Assembly: GCA_003833135.1 (NCBI GenBank)
Contig: QZLH01000311.1
Coordinates: 26,553 to 37,546, forward strand
DNA from: Oehlia diaphana
Lineage: Eukaryota > Glomeromycota > Glomeromycetes > Glomerales > Glomeraceae
DNA length: 10,994 nucleotides
Direction of reading: 5' to 3'
Part shown: piece after piece, positions 1-8,368 of the stretch
How positions within the stretch are numbered: position 1 is the first letter of the stretch
How the letters are laid out: each line of letters begins with the position of its first letter
Translations under genes and position numbers: made by a program
Notes under the pieces: model-generated
Told to the model about the DNA's origin: nothing
The model's input: only the letters and a program-made list of their open reading frames with translations
Database searches by the model: none

Positions 1-542
1 GTAATGTAAACAAAAAACAAAAGATCAGTCATGTAACCAAGACAAAGAATTTTTTAAAAAATTTCAAGAAACTGCTTATAACTTAAAATTTTGTCTATGA
101 AACTGTCTTAAGTACATTAAGTAAAAGTTTTCCAAATTAAATTTTGCATATAAAAATTTTATTTGTAAAACACATACTAAATTTATTATTAAAAAAAAAT
201 AAAAAAAGAATGTTACAAGTAAGATATATAACAGGCTGTTACAAATACATTTATTCTTTTTTTTAAATATCATTTGTATGTGACGATCACATATCTTTTA
301 TTTTATACACTTACTATTATTGTATTAATGATATTAATGATAATCATATGAACTCTTAATTAACCATATGATAATCATTTTCATATAAGTTAATATATGT
401 ATTCAGTTTAACAAATTGATGATAATCATGGCTTAGCTAAATATAAATTAACCACGTTATATTTATGCAAAAATGCAGAGTTAAAAATTTTTTTCCTATC
501 GCTATTTTTTTATTATTTAAATTTTTATTTTGGTTTCTAATT
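1..542. other. AT-rich non-coding left flank of the hAT relic
   Basis: No convincing gene is visible. The stretch is strongly A+T rich with poly-A and poly-T tracts, and its short open frames translate to low-complexity hydrophobic strings typical of random AT-rich DNA. It probably holds the left non-coding end of the hAT element, because an 11-bp near-palindrome is repeated three times between 337 and 429 just upstream of the transposase relic. I could not locate a terminal inverted repeat or target-site duplication. The in-frame ATG at 465 would add a Phe/Leu-rich leader to the transposase. I regard the ATG at 543 as the more likely original start because the acidic, Gln-rich N-terminus begins there. 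Confidence 0.5.
337..429. repeat. Three copies of ATGATAATCAT
   Basis: The 11-bp near-palindrome ATGATAATCAT occurs at 337-347, 368-378 and 419-429. All copies lie within 210 bp upstream of the probable hAT transposase start. Known hAT transposases bind short repeats in the subterminal regions of their elements, so these could be remnants of such binding sites. That role is inference. The motif is AT-rich, but three exact copies in under 100 bp stand out from the surrounding sequence. Confidence 0.45.
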
Positions 543-2521
543 ATGGCTGAAGAGCAAAAACAAGTGCAAGTGCAAAAGCAAAAGCAGGAGCAAGAGGATA
601 ACTTTGATACTTTTCCATGTAATTCCTTTTTAGAAGAATCAATTATTAATTATAATGATGAGGATTATGAGGAAAGTGACAGTAAAATAGCAGCAGAAAT
701 GGCTGAAATTCAAATTACTGAAATTGAAACTGAAATTTCTAACATTAGTTTCAAAGAATTGGGAAGTGCTCGAGTTTGAAAGCATTTTGAAAAACAGACA
801 ATTGAAGAGGAAAATGAAATAACTGAAACTTTATTTTATGTAAAATTTGTGAAGGCCATTTTTTCGCAAAAAATTCTACCACAACTCTTGAATGTTATTT
901 AAAATCAAAACATCCTAATGTATATAATAACTTAGAATAAGAAGAAACTAGAACAATACCTTGGACAGCTGAAACACATAAAGAGAAACATAAGCTTTTT
1001 ATCAATTGGATTATTCTTGATCAGTAACCATTTACAATTGTTGAAAATCAGAATTTTAAAAAATTTATAGCATTCATTCAACCAAGGTATAAAATACCAT
1101 TTTGATATATGTTAAAAAATATGATAATGAATAAGTTCAAAAATACACAGATTCAAATAAATAACTACCTTCAACTCTTAACTTCTAAGATTTATTAACA
1201 ATGAACATGTGGTCCACATTTATCTCATTAGGAATTTTAGCAGTAATGATTCATTTTATAAAAGATGATTAGCAATTTGATCACTTTGTATTAGATGTAT
1301 TGTATATTTCTTCACTTCATACTGCTTCAGTAATTAAAGATTCAGTTGTTAAAATTATTTCAGAATTAAATATTGCAAATTGATTAATTGGAATTACCAG
1401 TGATAATAAAGCAAAAATGTTAGCTGCAACTTGACAGATTAAAGAAACTCTTAATTTATCAGAATTTTGCCATTATTGCTGTGCAGCACATGTGTTGAAA
1501 CTGGCTATTGAGGTAGTATTTAATATAAGTTGTGTTAAAAAGTTATGTGCATTTATTAGTACAGTGAGAAATTTATCAAAACAGATGGATAAGTTAAAGG
1601 AATATTTTTAAATTGAAAAAATTAAATTTAAAGCACCGCTTTCAGATTGTGCTACAAGATGGAACTATACTTACTATATGATAGATTGAGCATTAGAAAT
1701 TAAGCTTCTTTTGACTCATTTAGTACCAAATCTTTCATCATTATCAAATAATTGGCCAAGTAAAGAAGAGTGAAATGTACTCATTATTCTAGCAGATTTA
1801 TTAGCTTCTTTTGCATCAGTAACAAAGTTTGATATTTGCTTCTAATTACCCAACTATTGGTGAAGTTAAATTACTTTTTGAAGGTATTACTTTTTGAAGG
1901 TATTAGAGTTCATTTAAATTATTCTTGAGGTGAAGATTTTATTTTACAAAACTAAATAAATGAAATGAAATGTGTTTTTACAAATTATTTTGATGAAATA
2001 AATGAAGCATTACATGTTCCAGCTTTTTTAATCTTTGCTATAGAAAATTAGTATATGGCAATATGTCTCAAAATGATATTCTTGAACCAATTTGTAGGGC
2101 AATGACCAATTATGAAGAGTTAACTGATGATATTTTTATATTATCTCAACCTATTCAGACTTCATAGTATTAGCTAACAAATTTATCTCCAACTGAAATA
2201 AGAAATTTTTTTCACAATTTGTTAATGCCAGATCAAACTCCACTGCCTATTTCAAATAAATTGAAACTTTATTTTAATTCCAATTCACTAGGTAATGAAA
2301 TAGTTTCTTTAGAATAGTGGAAAAATTATACTATAGAATACCCAATACTATCAAGAATGGCATAAGATTACTTAGCAATAATGCCAACTTCTGTTCCTTG
2401 TGAACAGTTTTTTTCAATTGCAGGAAAACAATTTAGTCAAACACGTAATAGAATTAATGCTAGTATAGCACAAGCATGCTTATGCTTAAAGTCTTAATTA
2501 GAACAAAAAAAAATTGAATAA
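543..2521 (+). pseudogene. Decayed hAT-family transposase (BED finger, ricesleeper-like)
   Basis: This is a dead DNA transposon gene that would have cut and pasted its own element. Pieces appear in hAT order across several frames. First comes an acidic Gln-rich N-terminus (543-779), then a damaged BED zinc finger (about 765-950, ending LKSKHPN with one zinc ligand His changed to Tyr). Next come an LTMNMWS segment near 1200, where the family's first catalytic Asp appears as Asn, ITSDNKAKM near 1392, and CATRWNYTYYM near 1650. Last is the C-terminal dimerisation region (about 2330-2521) with MPTSVPCEQFFSIAGK. It carries many stops: TGA at about 777, 1103, 1381, 1433, 1687 and 1771, plus TAA and TAG. 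At least two frameshifts occur, near 865 and 1845, and a 16-bp duplication lies at 1871-1902. Most stops sit where the family has Trp, Arg or Gln. It cannot encode a working protein. The superfamily call is firm; the exact ends are not. Confidence 0.85.
1871..1902 (+). repeat. 16-bp perfect tandem duplication inside the transposase relic
   Basis: The unit TTACTTTTTGAAGGTA occurs twice in a row (1871-1886 and 1887-1902). Sixteen bases is not a multiple of three, so the duplication shifts the reading frame of the already broken transposase. It looks like a simple slippage or repair event after the gene had lost function. Confidence 0.85.
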
Positions 2522-3086
2522 ATATTAAAGAACTTTTTATTTTATTCTTTTATATAATTTTTAAAATTTTCTTTTTATTTTTTTAAAATCATATATATTT
2601 ATTATTAAATTGATTATTAAAATTACAAAATTAACATTTATACAAAAACATGATTGCAAATAAATTATTAAATTTTAAAGTGAATTAAAATATTTTAAAA
2701 AGGCTGCTAATGAAAAGAAATGAAAAAATATTATTAATAATAATTAGTATTTATTTATAAAATGAAGTATTAAATTGAAAAATTCTCCTTTACATATAAA
2801 CATAAATGAGTGAAATAAGTTAATGAAAAAATGCCAAATTCATTACTTTTGTTTTTTTTTTTAAAAGTTTTATATAAAAAAATACTTGAAAAAAGGCTAT
2901 TTTTTTTTTAGATTTTTTAATAGACGTGTAAGTGGGAAAAATGATCATCTTGATAGTTTTGGCCAGCATTATGATATTAAAAAATTATAGTAAGAATTTG
3001 AATCATGATGTAGATCAATTTATTTATTGTTTTGTGAGTTAGTTTTTATAAAGATCATCATTAGAATAACGTTATTATTATAAAAA
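2522..3086. other. AT-rich non-coding stretch right of the hAT relic
   Basis: I see no gene here. The sequence is dominated by A and T runs, including long T tracts near 2850 and 2902. It presumably includes the 3' untranslated part and right end of the hAT element. I found no inverted match to the left flank and no copy of the left-side 11-bp repeat, so the right boundary of the element is undefined. Confidence 0.4.
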
Positions 3087-3272
3087 TTACTTATATATAT
3101 AAAGACTGATACAAAAACTGATACAAAGACTGGGTCAGTCTCAGAACTGGTCTTACTGCGCCAAGAAAAAATAAAAGACCATGGTCCAGTCCTACAAGTC
3201 CTGGGACTGACCGGTTTAGGACTGAATAAGACCAGTAGGACTGATGACCATCTTTACATATCTTATAAGTAA
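3087..3272. repeat. Small GACTGG-rich element with imperfect terminal inverted repeats
   Basis: The left end TTACTTATATATATAAAGA is matched in inverted form by the right end (3251-3272), giving an imperfect inverted repeat of roughly 20 bp around a 186-bp element. The interior is far richer in G and C than its surroundings. It is built from variants of ACTGGTC, GGTCAGTC and GGACTG in both orientations, including a perfect palindrome GACCATGGTC at 3177-3186. There is no open reading frame, so it is a non-autonomous, MITE-like or structured repeat. I cannot name the family, and no clear target-site duplication is visible. Confidence 0.6.
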
Positions 3273-3291
3273 GCAGAGTCCTGTTGTATTT

Positions 3292-3860
3292 AATTAATTA
3301 TAAATCCATTTTGAGATAAAAAATTAAGTATTTCATTATCAATTTTGCTTTTAATTAAAATAGTACTTTTGCTATTTTTTTGCACTATATGGTAAAATGA
3401 TAGATTGTTTGCTGATTCTAATCATATTATAAGAACATCTAATAATGCTAGATTCTGTAAAAAGTATCTCATAAATTTTCAAACATCTTGCAGAAAATTT
3501 ATCTCATTATCTTTGTAGTTATTTAGTTTATTTTATAGTTAATATATTGATATCACTATAAAAACTTGTGCAATAAGTATCTCTTCAATATCTGTAAATC
3601 TTTGAAGTTTACCTGGAACCTTGTCTGGATCTATGTTATTATCTACAGAAATTTTTTTGGTGTCTTTTTACCACTATGATAATGATGGCACTTGCCTATA
3701 ATAAGAGTTATATTTGGGATTCATTCATTACATTTAGGATAAGCATCGTACTAAATAATATCTATTTTTTTACAAAATTTCTGCAATACTTTATAATTAT
3801 CCTCGCTAATAATAGTAGATGATGTTGATCTGCCATTTATATTTCTATTATCATCCTGTT
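3292..3860 (-). pseudogene. Fragment of a Helitron-type protein (DUF6570-like region)
   Basis: Read on the minus strand, this stretch gives broken but recognisable segments in order. They are a Cys-containing stretch (YDAYPKCNE, then IPNITLIIGKCHH) near 3760-3690, DPDKVPGKLQRFTDIEEILI near 3640-3565, EINFLQDVCKF near 3505-3480, and a tail resembling DNEILNFLSQNGFIIN near 3340-3292. This order matches the DUF6570-type region that precedes the Helitron-like N-terminal replication domain in large Helitron helicases, as I remember that family. The rolling-circle HUH domain and the PIF1-like helicase are absent. Several in-frame stops and frameshifts are present, and one stop sits where an Arg (CGA) would be expected between the Cys motif and IPN. 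The fragment ends close to the fold-back element on its 5' side and the GACTGG-rich element on its 3' side. Confidence 0.65.
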
Positions 3861-3867
3861 TATAAGT

Positions 3868-4348
3868 TGAAATGTGAAAAATCAGTCATTAATCAGTTAC
3901 CAATTGGTGATTGATTAGTGACCGATTGGTGATTGATTGGCATTTTTACTAAATACTATTACCAATCAGGCAGTTTGCTAACTTTTGATCCAGTGATCAG
4001 AAAAGAATGAAATATAGTTCATTAGAATCATCTTAATAAGACGAATCTAATGATAGTAAAATTGTATTTCTAGAATTAATAGTAATAAGAAATTAAATAA
4101 AATATAAATAGTATATTTTATTTTTATATTTACTTAATATCACATTAAGTATTAATTCTAGAAATACAATTTTACTATCATTAGATTTGACTTATTAAGA
4201 TGATTCCAATAAACTATATTTTATCTTTTTCTGATCACTAAATCAAAAATTAGTAAACTGTCTGTTGGTAATAATATCAGCTACCTGATTGGTATCCAAT
4301 TGATACCTGATTGGTGACTAATTAATATCTGATTTTTCACTTTTTGAC
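3868..4348. mobile_element. Long fold-back (inverted repeat) element
   Basis: Two arms of roughly 200 bp are inverted complements of each other around a short AT-rich centre. The innermost 35 bp (4046-4080 against 4151-4185) pair perfectly across a 70-bp loop. The outer ends GTGAAAAATCAG (3874-3885) and CTGATTTTTCAC (4329-4340) also match exactly. Pairing probably extends a little further on both sides with mostly transition mismatches, so the outer boundary is approximate. The arms carry internal variants of CCAATTGGTGATTGATT and GACCGATTGG-like motifs. There is no open reading frame. It is a non-autonomous fold-back or long-TIR MITE that probably depended on a transposase encoded elsewhere. 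The target-site duplication is unresolved, although CCTGT lies near both edges. Confidence 0.85.
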
Positions 4349-4440
4349 CTGTATAATCTTATAGCTAATTTTTATTACAAGTTCGCAACACATGTTTACA
4401 CTTACTTATGTCTTTACAAAAAAAAAAAATAATACAGGTA

Positions 4441-4858
4441 AGGTTCTGCAAGAACCCGCTTACTTATAATAAAGGTCACTGTAACTTTAAGGTAAAATCA
4501 CTAAGAAAAAAATTTTGATGATCCTACTATAAATAGATAAATTACATCTAAAAAAGGAAATATTACATTGCATTATTATGATTTTTTTCCTTTTAAATCA
4601 ATTAACCAATAATATCAAGAATTAAAGTAAGGTAAAATTACTAGTAAATTTGAAATTTTTTCTGGAGACCTTTATTAGAAGTAAGCGGGTCCTGTTCTGC
4701 ATGAATCAGTTTAGATTAGATTTTATCAGATTTCAATTTGATCTGATCAGAAAATTGAAATCTGAATCTGATCTACAGGTCATATATCTGATTTGATCCA
4801 GATTTGACAAATCAGATTCAGATCAGATTAAATCAGATCAGATATTTTGCAGAACCCT
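4441..4858. mobile_element. ATCTGATC-rich element with GGTTCTGCA ends, split by a MITE
   Basis: The left end AGGTTCTGCA (4441-4450) is mirrored by the right end TGCAGAACCCT (4848-4858). Removing the inserted MITE and one copy of its duplicated target leaves a compact unit of about 167 bp. Its body (4702-4847) is made of reiterated ATCAGATTT and GATCTGATC motifs. It also includes a hairpin with a 13-bp perfect stem (4727-4739 with 4752-4764). No coding capacity is visible. It is a non-autonomous repeat of unknown superfamily. It must be older than the MITE it contains. Confidence 0.65.
4451..4693. mobile_element. 243-bp MITE with 27-bp terminal inverted repeats and 8-bp target duplication
   Basis: The left end (4451-4477, starting AGAACCCGCTTACTT) and the right end (4667-4693) are inverted copies that match at 25 of 27 positions. 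Both sides are flanked by the exact 8-bp direct repeat GTTCTGCA (4443-4450 and 4694-4701), a classic target-site duplication. Eight base pairs is the length typical of the hAT superfamily, so a hAT transposase is the likely mobiliser. That assignment is inferred from the duplication length and not from the terminal sequence. The interior has no open reading frame and carries a 16-bp direct repeat at 4488-4503 and 4628-4643 with one mismatch. The near-perfect termini suggest this is younger than the other elements here. Confidence 0.9.
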
Positions 4859-5921
4859 AAATACAGAATAATTATCAGAACTTCAATAGAATAAACAGTT
4901 TAAGAAACTAGATTTAAGATTAAATAAAAAATCTTTATTATAACTTATTAAGCATATTAAAATTCAGAATATTTCAAAAAAAATTGATATTGATCTATTT
5001 ATTATTAAAAATTTCTTTATTCATTTATCTTTATTTACTTTATTTATTCAATTGCTTTATTTACTTCATTTTAATACTTCTTTTATATTAGTGGAAAAAA
5101 GAAGAGTTATTATGAGAATTATAAAATTCAGAAAATAGAAAAATGATATATCTGTTCTTTCAACTTTGCCAAAATTTCTTTGCTTGTCTTTCTTTCTCTG
5201 AATCTAATTGGTTTGCTTCATTACAACTAATATGAGAATAATTTATACCAATGATTTTCTAATGCAAATAACTCTCTATTAATGTAACACCTTGTTTAGA
5301 TCTTTTGATACATGTTATAAGTAATACAGAAATGATACAAAAGGTAAATGTAAAGTGATATAGAAGGTAGTATGATAGGTAGTGTGGTAGGTGGTATATA
5401 GAAGGTATGAAATAACATACAAATACTGAGGAGAAACAACACATAAATTCTGAAAAGAACTGATGCATATTTAAGAAAAAAATACACATGAAAATTAATG
5501 CAATGTATTTTTATTTTATAAAATATTTGATTGTTGTTTTTATCATTATAACAGAACTTTGCGCCATATATGATAAAATCAAAAATTAAATTTTAGAAAT
5601 TAATCAATTAATCACCAAAAAAGTCACTAAATAACAATAGTTTTTTTAGACCAAAAGAAGGTTTAATTGAGAATGAGGCAATATTTATATCAAAAATTGG
5701 TGTAGTCAAGATTTTCAGATTGAGTATTTTATGATGACATAGTATTCAGAAGGTTGCAAGCAATTATTGATAGAGATTTAGATAATACTATAAATATTTG
5801 TTTACTTGATCTATTATTTAGGTGTATAGAGTTTTTTAAATTCAGTTAATAATTAATTATTAGCTTATTGATATAATAGTTATTATTAGCATGCCAACAG
5901 CGATTTTATTATTACTGATTT
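4859..5921. other. AT-rich intergenic stretch, no gene recognised
   Basis: About 1 kb between the repeat cluster and the 3' end of the RPC82 gene. It contains ATTT-rich simple sequence (about 5000-5070) and a GGTAGT-type low-complexity patch at 5341-5410. On the minus strand near 5200 a short Lys/Glu-rich string (DSEKERQAKKF) is bordered by stops. It could be a scrap of old coding DNA, but I cannot match it to a family. The last hundred bases before 5922 presumably hold the 3' untranslated region and polyadenylation signal of the minus-strand RPC82 gene. Confidence 0.5.
5341..5410. repeat. GGTAGT / GGTATA low-complexity patch
   Basis: The plus strand repeats variants of AGAAGGTA, GATAGGTAGT and GGTAGGTGGTATA over about 70 bp. 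It is irregular, with no fixed period. Both minus-strand open frames across it translate to low-complexity strings and are not credible genes. Confidence 0.5.
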
Positions 5922-8261
5922 TTATTTATATTTTCTAAACAACATAATACTTTGCACAATTCTCAATTGTACAGTATCCAATTGGGTCAATATTTGCTCC
6001 AATTCATGTAATTTTTTCCTTTCTGTTTCATTCAATAATTGTATATTAGAGCTCTTATTCAATTGTCGTAATGCATCTTCTTTTTCTTTCTTTTCTAAGA
6101 GTCTTGATGCTCCCGATTCATAATCAAATCTCACTTGATGTATATTAGCAAGTGTTTGATAATAATTATTCAACAATACATCATAACATTTTTTGTAATC
6201 TATATCCCATAGATAAAATGTTCTTGATGGTGCTCGATCTGCCGATCGTGGGACTTCCTGTAAAAAAATTGACGTATTTAGTTAATAACAAATATAAACT
6301 TCTTATGAACTTGACAGCTTGATAAATTACTTGTATTTGTACAAAACCCCCGCTCATTAATTCTGTAAGCTTTTGGCGAACTTCTAAAGGATTCATCAAT
6401 GTTAAATTAACAATCTGAAAAAAAAAAAATATTTAGTTTTAAAAACTGATGAGGTACAAATTGTACAAATTAAAAAACTTACTGCTTTTTCATCCAATTT
6501 GCCTTTTTCGTATAAGAGTCTGACAATTCTCACTCCTTTAAATCCATATTTTTCCATAATGACATCTTTAAAAATCTCTTTTTTTAATGATTCACAAATT
6601 TCATTATATCGAATAATATACATTCCACCCATATTCTCATCTTTTTTACGTAATATATCATCATATTCCACAAGATAATCCAAATATTGTTTAATGAGAA
6701 TTTCGCGAGTTACTCCTCTTCTTGCACTTTGCATTTGTTGATTAAATAAATCAGTCTTTTCAATGGGAACACTCCTAATAATTCTTTGAGCTGATATTGC
6801 ATCTAACATATTTAAAATACATATAAATACGTATATTTATTTCAAGAACACAGACAAATCAATGATAATTTTATTTTTTCTTACATGATTCCACATCATT
6901 TGGCTTCTCATCATCTACAATGTCAAGAACTACTTTCGCTATAATACTTGCAGATTGATTAATTTGAGCCTTAACAAATTCAACAATTTGCTGTAGCACC
7001 CAAATATTAAAATTATTTCAGAAAAAAATTATAACAGCCAATCAATATATGCTTTAACTTACTTTGTTTCTCGATTTAGCATTAAATTTTTCATAATTTA
7101 CACGATAATATTGATTTTCCTAAAAGATAAGATTTTTGTTAACAAAAACAGAGTCAACGAATTCAATTATTTATAACTTACATCAATTGGATCTTCTCCT
7201 TTTTGTTGCTGTAAATTCAAATGGATTAGAAAATAATTTATATATAAGTAAAAAGAAATATATTTAAACAAATATTCAAACCTTTGTTGGTCGTTCAATA
7301 CTATCAAAATTGATTTTACGTTTCTAAAAATTAAGATAAGGAAAATAAATAAATATGAAAATAAAAATCAAATTACAATACTATTAATATTATTAGCTTA
7401 GTCTCACCGATCCTGTTGCGACACTGTCATCATCAGTTACAGCCGCGAGTTTAGCTTTCACTTCAGCCATTTGTTTTTTTGTGGGAATAAAATTGGTGAC
7501 TTTTGCTAATTCGCGTTGTTCGGCCTCTGATGCCTTATCCTGGGCAGATTTTGAATCTGTTATTCTTACTGGTGTAAGATAACGCCTTTCCACAATTTTT
7601 TTAAACGTCATCTTTAACTCTTTGTATTCTATTAATGAAAGTATGATAATAAATTTAAAGGATGAGCATAAAAAAAAATTAATATAATAAATATTTGATT
7701 TACTCACTGTTCGTTCTCTTTGATATATTTCGATCTTCAATGAATCCATTGAACGTTCCCTTACCATTTAACAGCATATAATAAGTAATCTCATCAGCTC
7801 CCTATTATCATAAATAAAATAATAATAGGTTAATTCTTCACAAATAAGTGAACATATTAACAAAAATCAAATCAATGTACCCTATGTCTAACCCATTCAT
7901 TTGCGTATTTTATATAAATTCCAAAATTAACTCTTGCTAAAACTTCATTTTGATCAATAGAATAATGAATTGAATTACGTGAACCTTCTCTAGTTTCTGC
8001 CCAATATACTAAATTATGTTGAATTAGCACAAAGAGACATTCACGAGTTTTAGATACACTTTGTTTTGAAAATTTAGAAATAGATACTAATGGAAGTCGA
8101 CCTTTTTGCAATAACACTTTGGCCACTTCCTATAATGGATAAGAATCATTTGAGTAAGGGTGCAAAGATATTTTCGAGATATGCAATTTAAATACCTCAA
8201 TAATTGGACCAAAATCGTCCCTAATTATATAACAACATAAGCGTAAAAGTGCTTGCGCCAT
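5922..8261 (-). CDS. RPC82: RNA polymerase III subunit RPC3/RPC82 (POLR3C), complete, 11 exons
   Basis: This is the winged-helix subunit of the RPC82-RPC34-RPC31 subcomplex of nuclear RNA polymerase III, which opens promoters of tRNA and 5S rRNA genes. Exons in coding order are 8261-8196, 8129-7881, 7801-7708, 7628-7408, 7323-7282, 7208-7182, 7119-7063, 6990-6885, 6802-6483, 6414-6331 and 6257-5922. All ten introns are GT-AG and 62-84 bp, and every junction keeps frame. The product is 533 residues, close to the 534 of human RPC3 as I recall it. Residues 1-90 match the first winged helix (HTH_9 type, with ECLFVLIQHNLVYWAE). Residues about 134-290 are Rpc82-type with a charged, probably flexible segment. 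Residues 423-441 carry the family hallmark EVPRSADR..PSRTFYLW, and the last 70 residues are a Lys/Glu-rich coiled coil. The start is the first ATG before a short exon ending IRDDFGPIIE, and the stop is TAA at 5924-5922. It is transcribed divergently from the mL40 gene. Exon joins are inferred from splice signals and frame, not from transcripts. Confidence 0.93.
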
Positions 8262-8368
8262 TATAATATACAGAATTTTTCAAATCCACTTTTCAGTTAA
8301 AGACTTCGTGATCACCATCGTTTATCAGCCAATTAAAACAATGTATTATTAACATCTAAAACTTAGTC
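8262..8368. promoter_or_regulatory. 107-bp bidirectional promoter region between RPC82 and mL40
   Basis: Only 107 bp separate the start codons of two divergent genes, so both promoters and both 5' untranslated regions must lie here or inside the neighbouring genes. A CCAAT box is present at 8329-8333 in plus orientation, the binding motif of the HAP2/3/5 (NF-Y) complex, which in fungi controls many mitochondrial genes. A TATA-like TATAATATA lies at 8262-8270, too close to the RPC82 start to act as a normal TATA box. The arrangement suggests co-expression, but the sequence alone does not prove it. Confidence 0.55.

Noticed and set aside
76..273. Minus-strand open frame of 65 codons
   Set aside because: Its product is a Phe/Leu/Tyr string produced by T-rich DNA, with no family resemblance and no supporting signals.
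777..1773. In-frame TGA codons at Trp-like positions of the hAT relic might mean TGA encodes Trp here
   Set aside because: TAA and TAG also interrupt the same frame, some TGA codons sit at Arg positions, frameshifts are present, and the intact neighbouring genes use TGG for Trp. Mutational decay explains all of it.
5150..5300. Possible remnant of coding DNA on the minus strand (DSEKERQAKKF)
   Set aside because: The string is too short, charged and low-complexity, and is bordered by stops; I could not tie it to any family.
5259..5489. Two overlapping minus-strand open frames that look like small membrane proteins
   Set aside because: They read through the GGTAGT low-complexity patch. The hydrophobic character comes from pyrimidine-rich codons, and neither frame has a recognisable domain.
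6402..6809. Minus-strand frame starting with Met at 6809 as an independent gene
   Set aside because: The Met lies in intron sequence just before an AG acceptor. The frame is exon 9 of RPC82, and the tail beyond 6483 is intron read-through.
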